Part shown: positions 1-13,300 of the stretch, piece by piece | Numbering within the stretch: the first letter of the stretch is position 1 | How the letters are laid out: each line of letters starts with the position of its first letter | Assembly: GCA_017591395.1 (NCBI GenBank) | Contig: WEDG01005353.1 | Location: 18,848-82,847 of the forward strand | DNA length: 64,000 nt | From: Schistocephalus solidus | Taxonomy: Eukaryota > Platyhelminthes > Cestoda > Diphyllobothriidea > Diphyllobothriidae | Reading direction: 5' to 3' | Translations under genes and position numbers: made by a program | Notes under the pieces: model-generated | The model's input: the letters and a program-made list of their open reading frames with translations, nothing else | Told to the model about the DNA's origin: nothing | Databases searched by the model: none

Positions 1-3000
1 TTAACTCTAGAGCCCCACCAGCAGCCTCAGAGTAGCTACTGAAATAGGCAGAATGATAAAGGCGACAAAGACAAGGGAGACTGGAATGGCCATTTCTGGC
101 TTACTAGCCACCACCTGCCAAACAAACAAAACCCCTAGGCGTTGCGGAGCCTGTCGCTCGAACTCGCGAACTGTCGGGCGGAATTACAACGCCCTACGCA
201 CTGCGCCACGAGCTCGTTTTATGGCCGGTTTATATCGGGAATATTAACAATGATAGTTGGCTGCTCACTGATAAGTTACAAGACTCACTCGTCCATTTGT
301 CCCTTGGGTTTAACTCTGGAGCAAAACTAGCAGTCACAATACAGTTAGTGATATAGGCAGAATGATATAACAAACAAAAACAAGGGACACTGGAATGGCC
401 ATTTCTGGCTTATTACCCCTTATAAACCAGCCATACCCATATCCAGTCGCTGCGGCGCATGAGGCTCGAACTCGCGACCTGTCGGGCAGAAGTCCAAAGC
501 TATAGCCACTGCGCCACGTTCTCGTTGTCGTGCCAGGTTCTATCGGGAATATTAACAAGGGTAGTTGGGTGCTCACCGATAAGTTACAAGACTCACTCTT
601 CCCGTTGTGCTTTGTGGTTAACTCTGGAGCAACGCCAGCAGACACAAAAAAGCTAGTGATATAGGCAGAATTATATATTCGACAAAAATACGGGAGACTG
701 AAATGGCCATTTCTGGCTTATTAGCAGTCATCAGCCAGATATTCCCAACGCCATTGTCTGCGGCGCCTGAAGCTCGAACTCGCGACCGGTCCAGCAGAAG
801 TCCAACGTTTTTCATACTGCAACACGAGCTCGTTGTCTTGTCGGTTTCGATCAGAAATATTTACAATGGTAGTTGGGCAATTACCGTTCGGTTACATAAC
901 ACAAGCGGCTCGTTGTGCCCTGAAGTTAACCTTAGAGCCCTGCCAGAAGCCACAGATCAGCAAGTGATATAGGCAGAATGATATAACCGACAAAGACAAG
1001 GGAGACAGGAATGGAAATTTCTTGCTTATCAGCCGTCATCAGCCAAACATTCCCAACATCAGAGCCTGTGGCGCCTGAAGCTCGAACTCGCGACCGGTCC
1101 GGCAGAAGTCCAACGCTTTTGCCACAAGGCTACAAGCTCGTTGTTTTGTTGGTGTCGATCGAAAATATTCCAAATGGTAGTTGGGTTCTCACCGATGTTT
1201 CACAAGTTTTGATCGTCCCGTTGTGCATTGTGAATAACTCTAGAGCCCCGCCAGCAGCCACAGTGCAGCTAGTGATATAGACAGAATGATATAACCGACT
1301 AATATAAGGGAGGCTGCAATGACCATTTCTGTCTTATAAGCCATAATCAACCAGCCATACCCAATTCGAGGCACTGTGGTGCCCAAGGCTCGAACTCGCG
1401 AAATGTTAGGCAGAAGTCCAACGCTATACCCACTGCGCCACGTGCTCGTTTTCTTGCCGAATTCGATCAGGAATATTCACTATCGTATTTGGGCACTCAC
1501 CGATCGGTTCCAGGACTCACTCTTCCCGTTGTGCCTTGGAGTTAACTCTAGAGCCCCGCCCGCAGCCTCAGAGAGGCTACTGAAATAGGCAGAATGATAT
1601 AAGCGACAAAGACAAGGGAGACTGGAAAGGCCATTTCTGGCTTATTAGCCGTCATCCGCAAGACAAACAAAACCCCAGGCGTTGCGGCGCCTGAGAGTTG
1701 AACTCGCGACCTGTCGGGCAGAGTTCAAACGCTTTACGCACTGCGCCACGAGCTCATTGTATGGCTGGTTTCTATCGAGAATATTAACAATGATAGTTGG
1801 GTGCTCACCGATATGTTACAAGATTCAATCATCCAGTTGTGCCTTGGGTTTAAATCTGGAGCAAAGCTATCAGCCACAATACAGTTAGTGATAAATGCAG
1901 AATGATATAAGCCACAGAGACAAGGGAGACTGGAATGGCCATTTCTAGCTTATTAGCCATCATCTGCAAGACAAACAAAACCCCAGGCGTTGCGTCGCCT
2001 GAGGCTTGAACTTGCGACCTGTCGAGCAGAAGTCCAACGCTTTACGCACTGCGCCACGAGCTCGTTGTATGGACGGTTTCTATCGAGAATATTAACAATG
2101 ATAGTTGGGTGCTCACCGATATGTTACAAGATTCAATCATCCAGTTGTGCCTTGGGTTTAACTCTGGAGCAAAGCTAGCAGCCACAATACAGTTAGTGAT
2201 ATAGGCAGAATGATATAACCAACAAAAATAAGGGATACTGGAATGGCCATTTCTGGCTTATTAGCCGTCTTTTGCAAGACAAACAAAACCCCAGGCGTTG
2301 CGGCGCCTGAGGCTTGAACTCGCGACCTGTCGGGCAGAATCCCAACGCTATACCCACTGCGCAAATAGCTCGTTGTCTTGTTATTTCGATCGGGAATATA
2401 CCCAGTGGAATTTGAATGCTTAATTATTGTTTAAAAGACGAACTCGTCCCATTTTGCCCTGGGGTTTACTCTAGAGCCCCAAAGCAGGCATAGAGCTGCA
2501 ACGCAAATGAGCTGGATGATATATCCAAACAAAGAAAAGGGAGAATGGAATGGCATTTTCTGGCTTATTAGTCATCATCAGCCAGCATTAAAAAACCCTA
2601 GGCTATGCGACGCCCGAGTGTCGAAATTGCGACCTGTCGGCCAGAAGTCAAACGCTGTACCCACTGCGCCAGAAGCTCGTTGTATTGTCAGTTTCGATGG
2701 GGAATATTAACAATGGACGTTGGGCACTCACGGATTGGTTCAGGAATCACGCGTCCCGTAGTGCTTTGGGGTTAACTGTAGAGTCCCGCAACAGCCACAT
2801 AGTAGCAAGTGATAAAGGCAATATGTTATTACCAACAAAGACTAGGGAGAATGGAACGGCCATTTCTGGCTTCTTAGCCCACATAAGCCCAGCATACCCA
2901 ACCCCGGGCACTGCGTTTCACAGCCATACCCAACGCCAGGTGCTGTGGCGCCCAAGGCTCGAACTCGCAACCTGTCGGGCAGCAATCCAAAGCTCTACCC

Positions 3001-3082
3001 ACTGCGCTACGGGCTCGTTGTATGGCCGGTTTCTATCGGAAATATTAACAATAATTAGTTGGGTGCTCACCGATCGGTTACC
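1..3082 (-). repeat. Tandem array of tRNA-derived SINE-like monomers, minus orientation
   Basis: About ten monomers of ~307 bp are read on the minus strand. Each starts with a ~75-nt tRNA-like head with a recognisable A box (TGGCGCAGTGGGTAG type) and B box (GTTCGAGCC type), followed by a body containing the recurring motif for 'agccagaaatggccattcc' and a stretch near 'gtctttgtcggttatatcat'. Plus-strand positions of the heads are roughly 141-215, 449-524, 760-834, 1065-1141, 1375-1449, 1680-1755, 1990-2064, 2298-2374, 2610-2682 and 2940-3018. Many short ORFs cross these repeats and resemble one another only because the repeats do; none looks like a real gene. The A/B-box structure is seen directly; RNA polymerase III transcription is inferred. 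Heads differ by many substitutions, so this is not a recent amplification. Confidence 0.85.
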
Positions 3083-3098
3083 GGTAGGTAGGTAGGTA
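3083..3098. repeat. (GGTA)4 tract at the array orientation switch
   Basis: Four perfect GGTA repeats lie exactly where the tRNA-like monomers change from minus to plus orientation. To the left the sequence is the flank upstream of a minus-strand head. To the right it continues directly into the second half of a plus-strand head that lacks its A-box half. Confidence 0.8.
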
Positions 3099-3240
3099 GA
3101 GGGTTGAACACAAGCCTGAAAGGTCGCGAGTTCAAGCCTAGGTCGCCGCAATGCATGGGGTTGGGTATGGCTTACTGATGACGGCTAATAAGCCAGAAAA
3201 TTCCCATTTCGGTTTTCCTTGTCTTTGTCGGAAATATCAT

Positions 3241-4690
3241 TCTGCCTATATCTCTAGCTGCTAATGGGCTGCTGGCGGGGCTCTAGAGTTAAGCTCAAGG
3301 CGCAACGGGACGAGTGAGTCCTGTAACCGAAAGGTGTGCGCCCATTACCATCGTTTATATTCCTGATCTAAACCGGCACGCAAACGAGCTCATGGCGCAG
3401 TGGGTAGAGTGTTGGACTTCTGCCCGTCAGGTTGTGAGTTCGAGCCTCGGGCGCCGGAGTGGTTAATATTCCTCACTGAAACCGGCAAGACAACGAGCTC
3501 GTGGCGCAGTAGGTAGCGCGTTCGATTTCTGCCCAACAGGTCGTGGGTTCGACCCTTTGGGCACCGCAGCGCCTGGGGTGGTTATGGCTAGCTAAATTCT
3601 TATAATCAGCCAGAAATGGCCAATCCAGTCTCCCTATTCTTTGTCGGTTATATCATTTTGCCTTTATTACTAGCTTCTCTGTGGTCACTGGTGAGGCTCT
3701 CGAACTAATGTTTACGACACAACGGGAGGAAGGAGTCCTGTAACTGATCGGTCAGTGCCAAACGTTTATTTTTAATATTCCTGATCGAAACTGGCACGCA
3801 AACGAGCTCTAGGCGGAGTGGGTGTAGCGATGAACTTCTGCCAAATAGGTCGCGATTTCGAGCTTTGGAAGCCAAAGCGCCTGAATTTGGGTGTGGCTGG
3901 CCGACGACGGCTAATAAGCCAGAAATTGCCATTCCAGTTTCCCTTGTCTTTGTCGGAAATATCATTCTGCCTATATCTCTAGCTGCTAACGGGCTGTTGA
4001 CGAAGATCTAGAGTTAAGCTCAAGGCGCAACGGGACGAGTGAGTCCTGTAACCGAAAGGTGTGCGCCCATTACCATCGTTAATATTCCCGATCTAAACCG
4101 GCACGCAAACGAGCTCATGGCGCCGTGGGTAGAGTGTTGGACTTCTGCCCGTCAGGTTGTGAGTTCGAGCCTCGGGCGCCGGAGTGGTTAATATTCCTCA
4201 CTGAAACCGGCAAGACAACGAGCTCGTGGCGCAGTAGGTAGCGCGTTCGATTTCTGCCCAACAGGTCGTGGGTTCGACCCTTTGGGCACCGCAGCGCCTG
4301 GGGTGGTTATGGCTAGCTAAATTCTTATAATCAGCCAGAAATGGCCAATCCAGTCTCCCTATTCTTTGTCGGTTATATCATTTTGCCTTTATTACTAGCT
4401 TCTCTGTGGTCACTGGTGAGGCTCTCGAACTAATGTTTACGACACAACGGGAGGAAGGAGTCCTGTAACTGATCGGTCAGTGCCAAACGTTTATTTTTAA
4501 TATTCCTGATCGAAACTGGCACGCAAACGAGCTCTAGGCGGAGTGGGTGTAGCGATGAACTTCTGCCAAATAGGTCGCGATTTCGAGCTTTGGAAGCCAA
4601 AGCGCCTGAATTTGGGTGTGGCTGGCCGACGACGGCTAATAAGCCAGAAATTGCCATTCCAGTTTCCCTTGTCTTTGTCGGAAATATCAT
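3241..4690 (+). repeat. 725-bp higher-order tandem duplication (3241-3965, 3966-4690)
   Basis: Two adjacent 725-bp blocks are almost identical; the segments 3705-3965 and 4430-4690 encode the same 86-residue antisense reading frame. Each block holds two full-spaced heads plus one extra head only ~109 bp after its neighbour (3386/3495 and 4111/4220), meaning one monomer lost most of its body before the block was duplicated. The near identity against a background of diverged monomers marks a recent unequal exchange, or an assembly duplication. Confidence 0.85.
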
Positions 4691-5841
4691 TCTGCCTATA
4701 TCTCTAGCTGCTAACGGGCTGTTGGCGAAGATCTAGAGTTAAGCTCAAGGCACAACTGGACGAGTGAGTCCTGTAACTGAAATGTGAGCACCCATTACCA
4801 TCGTTAATATTCCCGATCTAAGCCGGCAAGCAAACGAGCTCATGGCGCAGTGGGTAGAGTGTTGGACTTCTGAACGTCAGGTTGGTTTTTCGAGCCTTGG
4901 GCGCCGCAGTGCCTGGGCTTGTGTATGGCTGGCTGATGACGGCTTATAAGCCAGAAATGGCAATTCCAGTCTCACTTGTCTTTGTCGGAAATAGCATTCT
5001 GCCTATATCACTAGCTGCTCTGTGGCTGGTGTAGGGGCACTAGAGTAAACACAAGAAAAAACGGGACGTGTGAGCCCTATGACCGTATGGTGAGCGTCCA
5101 GGTATCATTGTTAAAATTCCCGATCGAAACCGGCAAGACAAAGTGCTCGTGGCGCAGTATGTAGAGCGATCGAATTCTGCTCGACAGGTCGCGGGTTCGA
5201 GCCTCGGGCACGGCAGCGCCTGGGGTGGGTATGGCTCGCTGAATACTTATAATCAGCCAGAAATGGCCATTCCAGTTCATCTTGTCTTTATCATTAATAT
5301 CATTCTTTCTATATCACTAGCTGCTCTGTGGTTGCTGCCGGGGCTCTTGAGTTTACCGCAGGACACAATCGGACGAGTGCGTCCTGTAACCGATCGGAAA
5401 GCGCCCATTACCATCGTTACTATTCCAGATCGAAACAGGCAAGACAACAAGCTCGTGGCGCAGTATGTAAAGCGTGAGACATCTGCCGGACAGATCGCGG
5501 AATCGAGCCTCGAGCACCGTAGCGATTGGGGTGGGTATGGATGTCTGAATACTTCAAATCAGCCAGAAATGGCCATTCCAGTCTCATTTATCTTTGTCGG
5601 AAATAGCATTCTGCCTATATCAAAATCTGCTCTGTGGCTGGTGGTGGGGCACAAGCGTAAATCCCAAGGCAAAACGGGTCGAGTAATCCCTATGACCAAT
5701 CGGTGAGCGCCCAACTATCATTGTAAATAATCCTCACTGAAACCGGCAAGACAACGAGCTCGTGGCGCAGTGGGTAGAGCGTTAGACTTCTGCTTAACAG
5801 GCCGCGGGTTCGAGCTTCGGGCGCCGCAGCGATTGGCGTGG

Positions 5842-8800
5842 GTATGACTGGCTGAATACTTATAATCAGCCAGAAATGTCTATTCCAGTCTCCCCTGTCT
5901 TTGTCGGTAATATCATTTTGCCTTAATAACTATCTTCTCTGTGGTCGCTGGTGAAGCTCTCGTAGTAATGTTCATGACACAACGGAAGGAAGAAGTCCTG
6001 TAACTGATTGGTCAGCGCCAAACTATTAATTTTTAATATTCCCGATCTAAACCGGCAAGCAAACGAGCTCATGGCGCAGTGGGTATAGTGTTGGACTTCT
6101 GCACGTCAGGTTGGTACTTCGAGCCTTGGGCGCCGCAGTGCCTGGGCTTGTGTATGGCTGGCTGAGGACGGCCTATAAGCCAAAAATGGCAAATCCAGTC
6201 TCACATGAGTTGTTGGAAATATAATTCTGCCTATATCACTAGCTGCTCTGTGGCTGGTGGAGGGGCACAATCGTAAATCCCAAGGCAAACGGGTCGAGTG
6301 ATCCCTAGCACCGATCTGTTAGCGCCCAATTATCATTGATAATATTCCTCACTGTAACCGGCAAGACAACGAGCTCGTGGCGCAGTGGGTAGAGCGTTAG
6401 ATTTCTGCCCAACAGGTCGTTGGTTCGAGCCTCGGGCACCGCAGCGCCTGGGGTGGGTATGGCTAGCTAAATTCTAATAATCAGCCAGAAATGGCCATTC
6501 CAGTTTCCCTTGTCTTTGTCGGTTTTATCATTTTGCCTTTATAACTAGCTTCTCTGTCGTGGCTGGTGAGGCTTTTGAAGTAATGTTTTTGACACAACGG
6601 GAGGAAGGAGTCCTGTAACTGATCGGTCAGTGCCAAACGTTTATTTTTAATATTCCTGATCGAAACCGGCACGCAAACGAGCTCTAGGCGGAGTGGGTGT
6701 AGCGATGGACTTCTGCCAAATAGGTCGCGATTTCGAGCTTCGGGCGCTGAAGCGCCTGAATTTGGGTATGGCTTGCCAACGACGGCTAATAAGCCAGAAA
6801 TTGCCATTCCAGTTTCCCTTGTCTTTGTCGGAAATATCATTCTGCCTTTATCGCTAGCTGCTAACGGGCTGCTGGCGGGGATCTAGAGTTAAGCTCAAGG
6901 CATAACGGGACGAGTGAGTCCTGTAACCGAAAGGTGAGCGCCCATTACCATCGTTAATATTCCCGATCTAAGCCGGCAAGCAAACGAGCTCATGGCGCAG
7001 TGGGTAGAGTGTTGGACTTCTGCACGTCAGTTTGGTACTTCGAGCCTTGGGCGCCGCAGTGCCTGGGCTTGTGTATGGCTGGCTGATGACGGCTTATAAG
7101 CCAGAAATGGCAATTCCAGTCTTACTTGTCTTTGTCGGAAATAGAATTCTGCCTATATCACTAGCTGCTCTGTGGCTGGTGTAGGGGCACTAGAGTAAAC
7201 ACAAGAAAAAACGGGACATGTGAACCCTATGACCGTATGGTGAGCGTCCAGGTATCATTGTTAATATTCCCGATCGAAACCGGTAAGACAACGTGCTCGT
7301 GGCGCAGTATGTAGAATGTAAGATTTCTGCTCGAAAGGTCGCGGGATCGAACCTCGGGCACGGCAGTGCCTGGGGTGGGTATGACTCGCTGAATACTTAT
7401 AATCAGCCAGAAATGTCTATTCCAGTCTCCCTTGTCTTTGTCGGTAATATCATTTTACCTTAATAACTAGTTTCTCTGTGGTCGCTGGTGAAGCTCTCGT
7501 AGTACTGTTCATGACACAACGGAAGGAAGGAGTCGTGTGACTTATTGGTCAGCGCCAAACTATTATTTTTTATATTCCCGATCTAAACCGGCAAGCAAAC
7601 GCGCTCATGGCGCAGTGGGTAGAGTGTTGGACTTTTGCACGTCAGGTTGCTACTTCGAGCCTTGGGCGCCGCAGTGCCTGGGCTTGTGTATGGCTGGCTG
7701 AGGACGGCCTATAAGCCAGAAATGGCAAATCCAGTCTCACATGAGTTGTTGGAAATATAATTCTGCCTATATCACTAGCTGCTCTGTGGCTGGTGGCGGG
7801 ACACAATCGTAAATCCCAAGACAAACGGGTCGAGTGATCCCTAGCACCGATCTGTTAGCGCCCAACTATCATTGTTAATATTCCTCACTGAAACCGACAA
7901 GACAGCGAGCTCGTGGCGCAGTGGGTAGAGCGTTAGATTTCTGCCCAACAGGTCATTGGTTCGAGCCTCGGGCACCGCAGCGCCTGGGGTGGGTATGGCT
8001 TGCTAAATTCTTATAATCAGCCAGAAATGGCCATTCCAGTCTCCCTTGTCTTTGTCGGTTATATCATTTTGCCTTTATAACTAGCTTCTCTGTGGTGGCT
8101 GGTGAGGCTCTCGAAGAAATGTTTTTGACACAACGGGAGGAAGGAGTCCTCTAACGGATCGGTCAGTGCCAAACGTGTATTTTTTATGTTCCTGATCGAA
8201 ACTGGCACGCAAACGAGCTCTAGGCAGAGTGGGTGTAGCGATGGACTTCTGTCAAATAGGTTGCGATTTCGAGCTTCGGGCGCCGAAGTGCCTGAATTTG
8301 GGTATGGCTGGCCGACGACGGCTAATAAGCCAGAAATTGCCATTCCAGTTTCCCTTGTCTTTGTCGGAAATATCATTCTGCCTATATCTGTAGCTGCTAA
8401 CGGGCTGTTGGTAGGGATCCAGAGTTAAGCTCAAGGCACAACGGGACGAGTGAGTCCTGTAACCGAAAGGTGAGCACCCATTACCATCGTTAATATTCCC
8501 GATCTAAGCCGGCAAGCAAACGAGCTCATGGTGCAGTGGATAGAGTGTTGGACTTCTGCACGTCAGGTTGGTTCTTCGAGCCTTGGGCACCGCAGTGCCT
8601 GGGCTTGTGTATGGCTGGCTGATGACGGCTTATAAGCCAGAAATGGCAATTCCAGTCTCATTTGTCTTTGTCGGAAATAGCATTCTGCCTATATCACTAG
8701 CTGCGCTCTGGCTGGTGTAGGGGCACTAGTGTAAACACAAGAAAAATGGGACGTGTCAGCCCTATGACCGTATGGTGAGCGTCCAGGTATCACTGTTAAT

Positions 8801-8914
8801 ATTTCCGATCGAAACCGGCAAGACAACTTGCTCGTGGCGCAGTATGTAGAGTGTTAGATTTCTGCTCGGCTGGTCGCGGGATCGGGCCTCGGGCACGGCA
8901 GCGCCTGGGGTGGG
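5842..8914 (+). repeat. ~1,537-bp five-monomer higher-order repeat (5842-7378, 7379-8914)
   Basis: Monomers with heads at 6064, 6371, 6679, 6986 and 7293 correspond one to one with those at 7601, 7907, 8215, 8522 and 8829, always ~1,536-1,537 bp apart. Shared variants include the 'taggcggagtgggtgtagc' type head at 6679/8215 and the same 60-residue antisense frame at 6106 and 7642. The block type is older than the 725-bp duplication, because substitutions and small indels separate the two copies. Confidence 0.75.
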
Positions 8915-10330
8915 TATGGCTCGCTGAATAATTATAATTAGACATAAATGGCCATTCCAGTCTATCTTGTCTTTAATATCATTAATATCATTCTGTCTTT
9001 ATCACTAGCTGCTCTGTGGTTTCTGGCGGGGCTCTTGAGTTTACCGCAAGACACAACGGGACGATTGCGTCCTGTAACCGATCGGAAAGCGCCCATTACC
9101 ATCGTTAATATTCCAGCTCGAAATAGGCAAGACAACAAGCTCGTGGTGCAGTATGTAGAACGTGAGACATCTGCCGGACAGGTCGTTGAATCGAGTCTCG
9201 AGCACCGCAGCGATTGGGGTGGGTATGGATATCTGAATACTTCAAATCAGCCAGAAATGGCCATTACAGTGTTCCTTGTCTTTACAAGTTATATCATTCT
9301 CCCTATATCACTAGCTGCTCTTTGGCTGCTGTGGGGCTCAAGAGTTAACCCTAAGGCACAACGTTACGAGTGCGTCTTTTAACCAATCGGTGAGACCCAA
9401 CTACCATTGCTAATATTCCCCAATCGAAACCGGCAAGACAACGAGCTCGTGTTGCAGTGGGTAGGGCATTGGACTCTTGCACTATCGGTCGCGAGTTCAA
9501 TCTTCATGCGCCGCAGCGCCTGCGGTTGGGTATGGCTGGCTTCTTACGCCTAATAAACCAAAAAAATGGGTATTCCAGTCTTACTTCTCTTTTTCGGTAA
9601 TATCATTCTGCCTATTTCACTAGCTGTTCTATGGCTGGTTGTGGGGCACTAGAGTAAAGCACAAGACAACTGGTCGAGTGAGCCCTATGACCGATCGGTG
9701 AGCACTCAACTATCACTGTTAATATGCACAATATAAACCAGTAAGAAAACGAGCTGGTGGTGCAGTTTGTAGAGCGTTGGACTTCAGCCCGACAGTTCGC
9801 GAGTTCGAGCCTCGGGTGCCGCAGTGCCTGGGGTTTGGTATGGCTGCCTGATGACAGCTAATAAGCCAGAAATGGCCATTCAAGTCTCTCTTTTTGTGTG
9901 TCGGTAATGTCATTTTGCTTATATCACTAGCTGCTCTGTGGCTGCTGGGGAGGCTCTAGAGCTAACCTAAATTCACAACGGCACAAGTGAATCCTGTAAC
10001 CGATCGGTGAGTGCCCAACTACCATTGTTAATATTCTAAATCAAAACTGACAGGATAATGAGCTCGTGGCGCAGTGGTAAGAGCATGAGACTTCTGCCTG
10101 ACAGGTCGCTTGTTCTAGTCTCGGGCGCCGCAGCGCCTAAGGTTGGGTATAGGTGGCTGACGACGGCTTATAAGCAAGAAATGACAATTCCAGTCTCCCT
10201 TGTCTTTGTCGGTTATATCATTCTGCCAATATCGCTAGCTGCTCTGCGGCTGCTGGCCGGCCCTTTAGTGTTAACCCTAAGGCACAACGGTATGAGTGAG
10301 TGCCTTAACCGATCAAGTACGTGAAGACAG

Positions 10331-13300
10331 TATATTCAACAATCGTCACAGATGTCACTATTCAAGATTGTCTGAAATAAATTCAGCAAATGAATTTGAT
10401 ACATTTTCCACTTATCTGCGCACTAAACTACTTCTGGCTGCAATAAAAGTAGGTCATCGTGATGTGCCGATAAAAAAAGACGTTATTTGGTCCTGGTTGC
10501 TTGACACATCACCGGCCTTTCGACTGAAAATGGGACAGAAATGTTAAATACCACCTTATAAATGCTATTTATGGCTGAATGCAGAGAAGGTTTAACTAGC
10601 CGCATGAACATTAATCTGAACAAAAGGAAAAGACTTGAAGAGGCGGACGTTGCTGACAAATGACTGAATATATAGGATACTACCAATGGCAATTCTTTGG
10701 AAATTTGGATACGCGAGCCAAGCACACAGGGTATGGGTATCCAGCAACCACAAAGGAAGATAGTGATTCATGTCCAAAAAATGGACTCCATGCAATCTAT
10801 GCTAGCCACGGGATCGATGCAAACAAAGTCACATTCTTCCGGCGTCGAAATCAAGTGCAGCGGTTGATGAGAAGAATTTTAATGACGGATTGATTCATGA
10901 TTTGTTGTGCGATGGAGATCATTGTTGCGAACATCAGCCGAAGAGGATCAGGAGCAGGTTGCCGAATCTGTTGTTAGAGAAATGGCTTATGTTTAAATAC
11001 TGTACCGAACGCATTAAAGGCGTCTTCACCTGCCCATCTGCGAACTTAGTTGCAAACACACTGTTTCAAGCGGATCACCTTCCTAAGCCTGCAGGAGACG
11101 ATCGGACCATGGCGGAAAACTCTGGACGCCAACCGAACTTCCACACAAGTCAAGACGAACATTGGGTCCTAATTTCCGTTCAGCTTGATCAAACATTATA
11201 AGAAAATAAGAGGATAAGAAATATCAGACGATTTTAAACATACAACTTGGTTTCATTTTAGCAAGGTAAAAGGAAATCATAGGGTTTGTAAGAGTCTCGA
11301 TAGACCTTCATTCTTTGACTTGAGCAGGGAATTCTGAATTCTGAAAATTTAGTTAACCAACGGAATGAATTGCGAATGTCGACACAGTAGAATCATTGCA
11401 AAAGAGACAGCCGGGGGATCCACCAACTTTGAATTTGGTCTTTGAAACCTTGCATTGTGGTGGACTCTGAAAGATCACAATGCAGTTTGAAAATTAGTTC
11501 AGTCATCAAAGTATCAACATTCAGTGACCAATTTAGAATTATCACATATAAATCTGTAGTAATTTTTCGATTATAAAATATTACATAGATAGCATCCTGT
11601 TTTCGGGCGCCTTCAAAAAGCGCTCTTGCAAAATAATAAAAAATGAATTAGACGGTTTTTTGGTGATTTTTGATGTGTTCATAAATATAAAAACAATGCA
11701 TCGGATAAATGCACAAAATATTGTTTATTAAATTCTTTATCATAAAGCATATTTTATTTGAATTTTATAATATAAGGAAGGAAATCTTCCGTTTGCCTAA
11801 ATATATTTCCAGTTTCTGTTGTTTTGTTTGCATTTACGGTTTAAAGACCACATGTAAGAAAAATCGGAATTAATGTATTGAATGAACAAATACTACGTAC
11901 ATCTTTTCTAATGTTGTAATTGATGACGACTTTGTTTATTATTTCATAAGAAATAGCAATAATCCTTGCACAGTATTTTTAAATCTCGTAATTAAACAAC
12001 TTTTTAAAAAGAATTCGTCCTATCCTTCTAGTTAACAATTTATAATTCATACGATTTGCTATTCATTTATTATAAGAACCAATATTTTGTTTTTGTTTCG
12101 ACAGAAAATATTGAGCGTTATAAGGGCCTATTGTATAAATCAAAATTTTAAAATAATGTTAACGTTTTCCTTCGTACCGAGCTGATTTGTGTTTGTGACC
12201 GATTGCAAAAGCATTCAAATAATGATATCATGGTTCGTGTTTCACCTGCATGATATGGTATTTTATAACATAGTCTCGGTTATATTTTCCAATCAAAAAT
12301 GCCTTTTAGAATTTAGGTTTAGATTCCAGGAGGTTTTTTAGTGACTTTGCGGTGAAAATTATGAATTGCAAGTCATGTACGAAATACCAAACTTGAGAAA
12401 TTCCTGCTACCTGTCCTGCTGTCAAGGACATCAGCTTTTTAATATTGATTTACAGCCCGATATCCGATGAATTAAATTTGAAAAGAAAATATCCAGTTAC
12501 GTCACCCACGGAATCATATTGGTTAACACCTGGGGAGTTAAAGCCCGCAGCCGAAGTGGACATGGGTCTTTGCATGGACTTCTCTGTCTCCGGTTGAAAA
12601 AATCTTTAAAATGAACACTCGTATGGGAAGACAATAAACAAGGTCAAGTCACTGCCATTTAAAAAATGGACATCTGTAAATGTTTGGTGATATGCACTTC
12701 ATATTTCTGTAAAAATTAAAACTCCGACTAGTCTACTTACATGAACCAAATGTGGCAAACATATTAACCACTGGTGAGGAATATAAACCACGCTTAATCA
12801 GGCTGGTGCCATAGGAGTGAACACACTGTTTTCAAGTTAAAAACAAACCCAATCAAAAGAAATGCTTTACAAAAAACCTACAGTCAATAAAGAGCTGGCC
12901 AGGGGTGCCATATTTCAGATCGGCAGAAAAATGGTCTGAACCTGAAAGTTCAGGACAATAAACTTCCTGTTGCGGCGATCGCGTCTTCTCCATCTCAATT
13001 TTCATAGTAACATAAAGGGTGTCACCTAATTCATGCAAAAAGCCAAAATGTATGAACTAATAACCACTTGCAGACCCATACCAATGAATGTACCAGAGCT
13101 GTGAAATGATAATAAAGAACTTTAACTGAATCGAAACCTAATATAAATAATAAAATTAATATTAAGATCTTTAGGAATACGAAATCATTTTAGAAGAACT
13201 GCAAATTCAGCAAAGTTACAAAGTCATCGCAATTGAGTAAAATTCATTTTTCGAAGTTGATGAAATAAATGATTAACAAAAACCAGCAGAAAGAGACTGA

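Larger units (their letters stand above)
3099..10330 (+). repeat. Tandem array of tRNA-derived SINE-like monomers, plus orientation
   Basis: About 25 monomers lie in plus orientation with a dominant spacing of ~307 bp. Head starts (at or near 'gagctc') are about 3386, 3495, 3804, 4111, 4220, 4529, 4836, 5142, 5450, 5756, 6064, 6371, 6679, 6986, 7293, 7601, 7907, 8215, 8522, 8829, 9138, 9443, 9751 and 10060, plus a partial head at 3099. Most keep an A box (tggcgcagtgggtagag) and a B box (ggttcgagcc) about 35-40 nt apart, as in tRNA genes, and a T-arm-like cgag/ctcg stem around the B box. The head's A and B regions resemble an elongator-tRNA-Met-like sequence, but the anticodon arm is degenerate, so these are tRNA-derived elements and not functional tRNAs. 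The array stops near 10,330, where unrelated AT-rich sequence begins. Confidence 0.87.

Noticed and set aside
5143..5706. 187-codon plus-strand ORF
   Set aside because: It spans two SINE monomers; its repeated internal words follow the 307-bp period, so it is a repeat-driven open frame.
1..10330. Many 60-190-codon ORFs with shared words such as 'TRETGMAISGLLA' or 'NKPEMAIPVSLVFV'
   Set aside because: They are six-frame translations of the tRNA-derived repeat, appear on both strands, and vary only with the repeat. There is no start context or conservation beyond the DNA repeat.
3099..10330. Calling each tRNA-like head a functional tRNA gene
   Set aside because: Anticodon arms and acceptor stems are degenerate and each head is fused to a long repeated body, as in SINEs.
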